Part shown: positions 59,585-64,000 of the stretch, piece after piece | Numbering within the stretch: position 1 is the stretch's first letter | Layout: each line of letters begins with the position of its first letter | Assembly: GCA_017454915.1 (NCBI GenBank) | Contig: JAFTCC010000064.1 | Coordinates: forward strand, 1-64,000 | DNA: 64,000 nt | Source of the DNA: Paludibacteraceae bacterium | GTDB lineage: Bacteria; Bacteroidota; Bacteroidia; Bacteroidales; Paludibacteraceae | Reading direction: 5' to 3' | Made by a program: the position numbers and the translations under genes | The notes under the pieces: model-generated | The model's input: only the letters and a program-made list of their open reading frames with translations | The model's database searches: none | What the model was told of the DNA's origin: nothing

Positions 59585-61807
59585 ATGATTCAGACAGTTG
59601 TCAAACGCGACGGCCGCATTGTCGGCTACAACGAGGAGAAAATCGTTACGGCAATCCGTAAAGCCATGCTGCACACAGAGAAAGGCGAAGACATGGCGCT
59701 TATACACCAAATCACTGACCACATCACATTCCGCGGCGAGCCGCAAATGAGCGTTGAGGGCATTCAGGACATGGTGGAACTGGAGTTGATGAAGAGTGCC
59801 CGCAAAGACGTGGCAAAGGCCTACATCGCCTATCGTGACCAGCGCCGCATAGCGCGCAAAGCGAAAACCCGCGACATTTTCCAAGAAATCATCAACATCA
59901 AGAACAATGACATCACCCGCGAAAATGCCAACATGAACGCCGACACCCCTGCCGGCATGATGATGAAGTTCGCGTCAGAGGCCACAAAACCTTTCGTTGA
60001 CGACTATCTGCTGTCGGCTGACGTGCTTGACGCTGTCCGCAACAATTATCTTCACATCCACGATAAGGACTACTATCCGACCAAGTCCCTGACCTGCGTT
60101 CAGCACCCGCTTGACAACATCCTCAACGGCGGTTTCAGCGCCGGTCACGGCGAGTCACGCCCTGCAAAACGCATTGAAACGGCAAGCGTTTTGGCGTGCA
60201 TATCAATGGAGACAGCCCAGAACGAGATGCACGGTGGCCAGGCGATACCAGCGTTTGACTTCTATCTCGCACCGTTTGTGCGCACCTCGTTCATCGAAGA
60301 GTTGAAAAAACTCGAAGACTATAACGCCAAAGACTATTCACACCTTTACACCAAAGAGGTTGACGACTTCATCACCCGTCCATTAGAGGGTTTGACAGGC
60401 GAGGAGCGCGTGCTCCAGCATGCCATGAACAAAACCGTTGGGCGCGTTCACCAAGCCATGGAGGCATTCATACACAACATGAACACCATCCACAGCCGTG
60501 GCGGCAACCAAGTGGTATTCAGCTCCATCAACTACGGCACCGACACGTCAGCCGAAGGACGTTGCGTGATACGCGAGATTCTCAAGAGCACATACGAAGG
60601 CGTGGGCAATGGCGAAACTGCCATCTTCCCCATACAGATTTGGAAAAAGAAACGCGGCGTAAGCTATCTGCCAACCGACCGCAACTACGACCTGTATCAG
60701 TTGGCTTGCAAGGTTACCGCAAGACGCTTCTTCCCCAACTTCCTCAACCTTGACGCCACCTATAACCAAGACCCCGACTGGCGCGCTGACGACCCGAAGC
60801 GCTACATCCACGAGGTTGCGACGATGGGCTGCCGCACACGCGTGTTCGAAAACAGGTTCGGACCAAGAACATCTATCGGACGCGGAAACATCTCATTCTC
60901 GACCATCAATATCGTCAAACTTGCTATCGAGTGCATGAACATCGAGAACCAAGAGCAGCGCATCGCGGCTTTCTTCGCAAAACTTGACTACATGCTTGAA
61001 CTCGCCGCCAAACAGCTGCACGAGCGCTTTGAATTCCAAAAAACAGCTTTTGCCAAGCAGTTCCCGTTGCTGATGAAATCATTATGGATAGGCTGCGACA
61101 AACTTAAACCCAACGACACCATCGCGTCAGTCATAAACCAAGGCACGCTTGGAATCGGTTTCATCGGACTGGCAGAATGTCTTGTGGCTCTGACCGGCAA
61201 GCACCATGGCGAAGACGCTGCCGCTCAAGAACTCGGACTGAAAATAATAACCTACATGCGCGACCGCGTCAACGATTTCTCGGAGCGCTATCAGCACAAC
61301 TACTCTGTTCTCGCCACTCCAGCCGAGGGCTTGTCGGGCAAGTTCACACGCGTTGACCAGAAGACATTCGGGCGCATACCCGGCGTTACTGACCGCGACT
61401 ACTACACCAACTCGAACCACGTGCCTGTATATTACCACTGCTCGGCACGCCACAAAGCTGAGATTGAGGCACCGTACCACAACCTGACACGCGGCGGACA
61501 CATCTTCTATGTGGAGATAGACGGCGACGCAACACACAACCCGGAAGTTATCATGCGCGTTGTTGATATGATGGACCAACTCAACATTGGTTACGGGTCG
61601 GTCAACCACAACCGCAACCGCTGCATGGACTGCGGGTATGAGGATGCCACAGAAGGACTTGAGAAATGCCCTAAATGCGGCTCAACTAATATCGACAGGC
61701 TGCAGCGCATTACCGGCTACCTCGTGGGCACCACAGACCGCTGGAACCACGGCAAATTGTCGGAACTGCACGACCGCGTAACTCACATTCACGACAAAGA
61801 TTGCTAA
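59585..61807 (+). CDS. nrdD: Anaerobic (class III) ribonucleoside-triphosphate reductase
   Basis: A 740-residue glycyl-radical enzyme that reduces NTPs to dNTPs without oxygen. The N-terminal ATP-cone (IQTVVKRDGRIVGYNEEKIVTAIRKAML, residues 2-29) gives allosteric control. The zinc site is C680-x2-C683 and C695-x2-C698 (CMDCGY ... CPKC), and the radical glycine is G711 in RITGYLVGT. ATG 59585 matches the family start; an in-frame ATG at 59540 would add 15 non-conserved residues. nrdG, which activates it, follows after a 16-bp-stem hairpin. Confidence 0.96.
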   Translation: MIQTVVKRDGRIVGYNEEKIVTAIRKAMLHTEKGEDMALIHQITDHITFRGEPQMSVEGIQDMVELELMKSARKDVAKAYIAYRDQRRIARKAKTRDIFQEIINIKNNDITRENANMNADTPAGMMMKFASEATKPFVDDYLLSADVLDAVRNNYLHIHDKDYYPTKSLTCVQHPLDNILNGGFSAGHGESRPAKRIETASVLACISMETAQNEMHGGQAIPAFDFYLAPFVRTSFIEELKKLEDYNAKDYSHLYTKEVDDFITRPLEGLTGEERVLQHAMNKTVGRVHQAMEAFIHNMNTIHSRGGNQVVFSSINYGTDTSAEGRCVIREILKSTYEGVGNGETAIFPIQIWKKKRGVSYLPTDRNYDLYQLACKVTARRFFPNFLNLDATYNQDPDWRADDPKRYIHEVATMGCRTRVFENRFGPRTSIGRGNISFSTINIVKLAIECMNIENQEQRIAAFFAKLDYMLELAAKQLHERFEFQKTAFAKQFPLLMKSLWIGCDKLKPNDTIASVINQGTLGIGFIGLAECLVALTGKHHGEDAAAQELGLKIITYMRDRVNDFSERYQHNYSVLATPAEGLSGKFTRVDQKTFGRIPGVTDRDYYTNSNHVPVYYHCSARHKAEIEAPYHNLTRGGHIFYVEIDGDATHNPEVIMRVVDMMDQLNIGYGSVNHNRNRCMDCGYEDATEGLEKCPKCGSTNIDRLQRITGYLVGTTDRWNHGKLSELHDRVTHIHDKDC

Positions 61808-61846
61808 CTTGTCAAGGGAATTAGACCCGCAAGCATTTTGACAGAA

Positions 61847-61885
61847 AAATATACGGGCACGCAGTAACGGCGTGTCCGTATATTT
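61847..61885 (+). other. 16-bp perfect stem-loop between nrdD and nrdG
   Basis: Positions 61847-61862 pair with 61870-61885 over 16 bp (one G-U), with a 7-base loop. The 3' arm ends in TATTT and is followed by CACAAC, so it lacks a real U-tract. It likely attenuates transcription or protects the nrdD mRNA end, which would lower nrdG relative to nrdD. Confidence 0.7.
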
Positions 61886-61962
61886 CACAACAATATTTAT
61901 TCCGCGCGGTACTCCACACACACAGATTTATGCCGCGACAAGACACAGAAAGGTTTAACACG

Positions 61963-62472
61963 ATGAACATCTCACTGCTCAAGATAGAAGAAGACACCAC
62001 CGTTGACGGACCCGGTTTCCGCACCTCAATATACTGCGCCGGCTGCGAGAACGCATGCCCTGGCTGCCATAACCCGCAGTCGTGGGACATCAACAACGGC
62101 ACTCCCACACCCGTCGAGGACATTCTGAAAACCGTGCTCGCCGACCCCTATGCCGACGTCACTTTCACCGGAGGCGACCCAATGTTCAGCCCGGAAGGAT
62201 TTACCGAACTTGCCCGTCTGATAAAGCAGCATAGCGGCAAAAACATCTGGTGCTACACAGGCTACCGTTTCGAGGCGTTGAAAGACAAGAAGCCACAGCG
62301 CGAGCTGCTCGAACAGATTGACGTGCTCGTGGACGGGCCTTTCGTGGAACGGCTGAAAGACAAAGACCTGCTCTACCGCGGCAGCAGCAACCAACGTCTA
62401 ATTGACGTGCGCGCAAGCCTCGAAAGCGGAGAGACCGTGCTCTATGACTACCAGCCAATACCCGTGTTCTAA
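61963..62472 (+). CDS. nrdG: Anaerobic ribonucleoside-triphosphate reductase activating protein
   Basis: A 169-residue radical-SAM enzyme that uses a 4Fe-4S cluster and SAM to form the glycyl radical in NrdD. The cluster motif is CENACPGC (CxxxCxxC) within CAGCENACPGCHNPQSW; FTGGDPMFSPEG supplies the SAM-contact GGD/E motif. ATG 61963 (MNISLLKIEEDTTVDGPGFR) agrees with the family; an in-frame ATG at 61930 would add 11 residues. It ends at a strong terminator. Confidence 0.95.
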   Translation: MNISLLKIEEDTTVDGPGFRTSIYCAGCENACPGCHNPQSWDINNGTPTPVEDILKTVLADPYADVTFTGGDPMFSPEGFTELARLIKQHSGKNIWCYTGYRFEALKDKKPQRELLEQIDVLVDGPFVERLKDKDLLYRGSSNQRLIDVRASLESGETVLYDYQPIPVF

Positions 62473-62494
62473 AATAGGAAACGCTCTATTAAGC

Positions 62495-62534
62495 AAAAAT
62501 CCCTTCCGCGCCTGAATGCGCTGAAGGGATTTTT
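62495..62534 (+). terminator. Intrinsic terminator after nrdG
   Basis: AAAAATCCCTTC (62495-62506) pairs perfectly with GAAGGGATTTTT (62523-62534); GGTTTT follows. It is 22 bp after the nrdG stop codon. Confidence 0.9.
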
Positions 62535-62593
62535 GGTTTTAGGTCCACAAGTTTGGATTTTGCGACAAGAACTCCTATATTCACGATATCCAG

Positions 62594-62715
62594 AATCGGT
62601 CATTAGACCGGCGACGGGTGTAAATTAGCAAAAATTCCGCTCGGTCATTAAGCCCGCATAATCACCTTGCTAAAAGACAAAAATCTGCTAAAAAAACTCT
62701 GTATAATGACCGATT
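62594..62715. mobile_element. MITE-like element, degenerate second copy
   Basis: The 122-bp element starts AATCGGTCATTA and ends TAATGACCGATT (12-bp perfect inverted repeats) and has an internal copy CTCGGTCATTAAG. It shares GCCCGCATAA and AAAGACAAAAATC with the 198-bp element at 35832-36029 but is shorter. Its right end lies 10 bp from the stop codon of the esterase gene, mirroring the position of the first copy at a stop codon. Confidence 0.6.
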
Positions 62716-62725
62716 TGAGGTTATG

Positions 62726-63625
62726 CTACTCGGAGGCCAGTAAGAACTGGAGTGGGATGTCGAGGCGGGCACGCCAGTCGTCCTCGCAATGCGCAGCACC
62801 AGGAAAGAAACGGAACATAAAATGTTGCTCGTCCCATCCTGCCGCACGGAGCGTGTCGTTGATGGCGTTCTGCGCATAGGCATAATATTCGTCAAGCGTT
62901 TCATCTCCGCAGTCCATATAGAGCCTTGTTGAATCAGGTGCAGGGAGGTAGCGGCACAAATAGGAGCGGTATGCCGCAGCCACTTCACCGTCAACCTTTT
63001 GAGGCAGAGGATAAGCGAGTGTGCAGTGGGTTGACAGGCATGCGGCACCGCCAAACACATCGGGATATTTACAAAGCGCATAGGACGATATGAGCCCTCC
63101 GCAACTGCTGCCCATAACCCACGTGTGGCTACGCTCGGGAGAAGTCGAATAAACGCTGTCCACAAAAGGCTTGACCTCCTCCACAAGGAATTGAAGATAG
63201 GCATTGCCCTGCGACTGTATGCCATAATAAACAGGTTTTCCGGCTGTCATAAACTCCGTTATGTCATCAGGGCTGTACTCGCCAATACGCTCATCGGTAT
63301 TGTCAATGCCCACCACTATGCAGGGCCTAATCTTACCTGATGAAATCAGGCTGTCCATAGCCTCGTCCACTCCCCATTCCTGATGGTTCCATGCCACACG
63401 GCTATCGAAAAGCATCTGGCCATCATGCATATACAGCACGTCGTAGCGCTTGGCAGCGTCGTAGTCTGACGGAGTCCACACACGCACGGTGCGAGGTGTG
63501 ACATATTGCGAGGGGGAGGCAGGATAAGAATCCAAATGTCCTGCACTGACCTTAGGTTCGCCTTTGGGACCGCAGGCGGCAAACAGCAGGACTGCAAAAA
63601 AAAGGTTTAATACACGACGTCGCAT
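62726..63625 (-). CDS. Esterase-like lipoprotein (putative esterase, alpha/beta hydrolase)
   Basis: A 299-residue lipoprotein of the enterochelin-esterase/PF00756 type. Starting at ATG 63625 gives MRRRVLNLFFAVLLFAAC with lipobox LFAAC; a frame extending to 63784 adds a non-signal extension that overlaps the neighbouring gene. Motifs: VLYMHDGQMLFD (oxyanion region), the nucleophile elbow GSSCGG in WVMGSSCGGLISSYALCKYP, an Asp in DCGDETLDEYY and His in PGAAHCEDDW. These are the Ser-Asp-His triad candidates. Related enzymes remove acyl or feruloyl groups from glycans; the substrate here is unknown. A MITE-like element lies after the stop codon. Confidence 0.88.
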   Translation of the reverse strand: MRRRVLNLFFAVLLFAACGPKGEPKVSAGHLDSYPASPSQYVTPRTVRVWTPSDYDAAKRYDVLYMHDGQMLFDSRVAWNHQEWGVDEAMDSLISSGKIRPCIVVGIDNTDERIGEYSPDDITEFMTAGKPVYYGIQSQGNAYLQFLVEEVKPFVDSVYSTSPERSHTWVMGSSCGGLISSYALCKYPDVFGGAACLSTHCTLAYPLPQKVDGEVAAAYRSYLCRYLPAPDSTRLYMDCGDETLDEYYAYAQNAINDTLRAAGWDEQHFMFRFFPGAAHCEDDWRARLDIPLQFLLASE

Positions 63626-63662
63626 AACATTTATGAATAAAGTTGACACTCCGTAATTCGCA

Positions 63663-64000
63663 TCAGTAATCGTGCAAAATTTCCGTTTCACCACCACGGT
63701 GGTACACGAAATGCGATACTGTGAGTTCGGTGTTGATTTCGCCGTTGTAGCCGAAGACCAATAACACATACTTTTCGCCGTCAATCATACCGCTTACGCC
63801 CTCGTCAAGGTTGATGACCTTTTCGCCCGACTTCGTGAGGGCATTTACAAAGTCATAGTCTTCATACATTCTGACTGAACGTAAGGTGAAGTCGTCTGGT
63901 AAGTTTTCGTGTTCATACACGTAGTCAAACCTGTCAATTAGTGTGATGTAAGGGTCGGAATTTGACGGAGTGATTTTGATGTTGGTTCCGGAGTATGATA
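63663..64000 (-). CDS. Partial gene of unknown function, 5' end outside the window
   Basis: On the minus strand an open frame runs from the right edge to a stop codon at 63663, showing the last 112 or so residues. There is no stop between 63663 and 64000, so the true start lies beyond the window. Visible phrases: NIKITPSNSDPYITLIDRFDY, SGEKVINLDEGVSGMIDGEKYVLLVFGYNGE and FVYHRGGETEILHDY. The alternating hydrophobic pattern suggests beta structure. It is co-directional with the esterase and ends 37 bp before it. No family is recognised. Confidence 0.6.
   Translation of the reverse strand, partial: SYSGTNIKITPSNSDPYITLIDRFDYVYEHENLPDDFTLRSVRMYEDYDFVNALTKSGEKVINLDEGVSGMIDGEKYVLLVFGYNGEINTELTVSHFVYHRGGETEILHDY

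Noticed and set aside
63626-63784. N-terminal extension of the esterase
   Set aside because: It precedes a perfect lipoprotein signal, shows no conserved pattern, and overlaps the 3' end of the neighbouring gene.

Overview
The window comes from a Bacteroidales chromosome (phylum Bacteroidota), most likely a gut-type lineage such as Muribaculaceae or Prevotellaceae; the family is a guess. Supporting evidence: start codons lack Shine-Dalgarno sequences; promoters follow the Bacteroidota pattern TTTG-N19/20-TAnnTTTG; there are type IX secretion (T9SS) cargo proteins plus the T9SS lipoprotein PorW/SprE, DUF4294, DUF4837 and DUF2764 proteins, a V-type ATPase subunit E, and many lipoproteins.

Layout. 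0-5 kb: 70-bp REP-like tandem repeats, a PBP4-type peptidase (dacB) and a convergent secreted GH13 alpha-amylase. 4.6-6.5 kb: gene-poor DNA with three kinds of tandem repeat, a tRNA-Pro(GGG) and a DUF4294 protein. 6.5-17.6 kb: a 3425-residue modular T9SS cargo protein and a small protein with a C-terminal hydrophobic/basic sorting-like tail. 17.7-21.3 kb, minus strand: a TPR protein, rfbC and a Crp/Fnr regulator. 21.5-30.6 kb: the 3' half of the division cluster (murC-ftsQ-ftsA-ftsZ), continuing tightly into YqeY, TPR, DedA, glutaminyl-cyclase-like and ComF genes. 30.6-31.4 kb: a REP island containing a 193-bp direct repeat. 31.4-35.6 kb: a structured leader RNA, an exported protein, three paralogous membrane proteins and a lipoprotein with a DnaJ-type zinc domain. 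35.8-39.6 kb: a MITE-like element, an outer-membrane barrel protein, a small conserved protein and a DUF389 membrane protein. 39.7-52.7 kb: a long co-directional run: galK, flippase, cdaA, V-ATPase E, DUF2764, porW/sprE, a PL9-like pectate lyase and mutS. 52.8-55.3 kb: a second copy of the structured leader, then a barrel protein and two lipoproteins. 55.6-59.2 kb: nitroreductase, pdxA, DUF4837 lipoprotein and a DUF2520 Rossmann protein. 59.4-62.5 kb: nrdD-nrdG. 62.6-64 kb: a second MITE-like copy, an esterase lipoprotein and a truncated gene.

How the genes fit together. Three large secreted proteins (amylase, giant modular protein, pectate lyase) end in T9SS-type sorting domains, and one T9SS component is encoded next to the lyase, which points to polysaccharide foraging at the cell surface. 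The anaerobic ribonucleotide reductase pair fits an obligate anaerobe.

The most interesting signal is a pair of about 220-250-nt leaders (31485-31708 and 52852-53099). Each has its own promoter, five nested helices (one with three compensatory base-pair changes between the copies) and an intrinsic terminator. Each terminator ends a little over 100 nt before the first gene of an operon of uncharacterised envelope proteins, and sequence similarity continues past it toward the start codon. This looks like a paralogous cis-acting attenuator or an RNA family used at several envelope loci.
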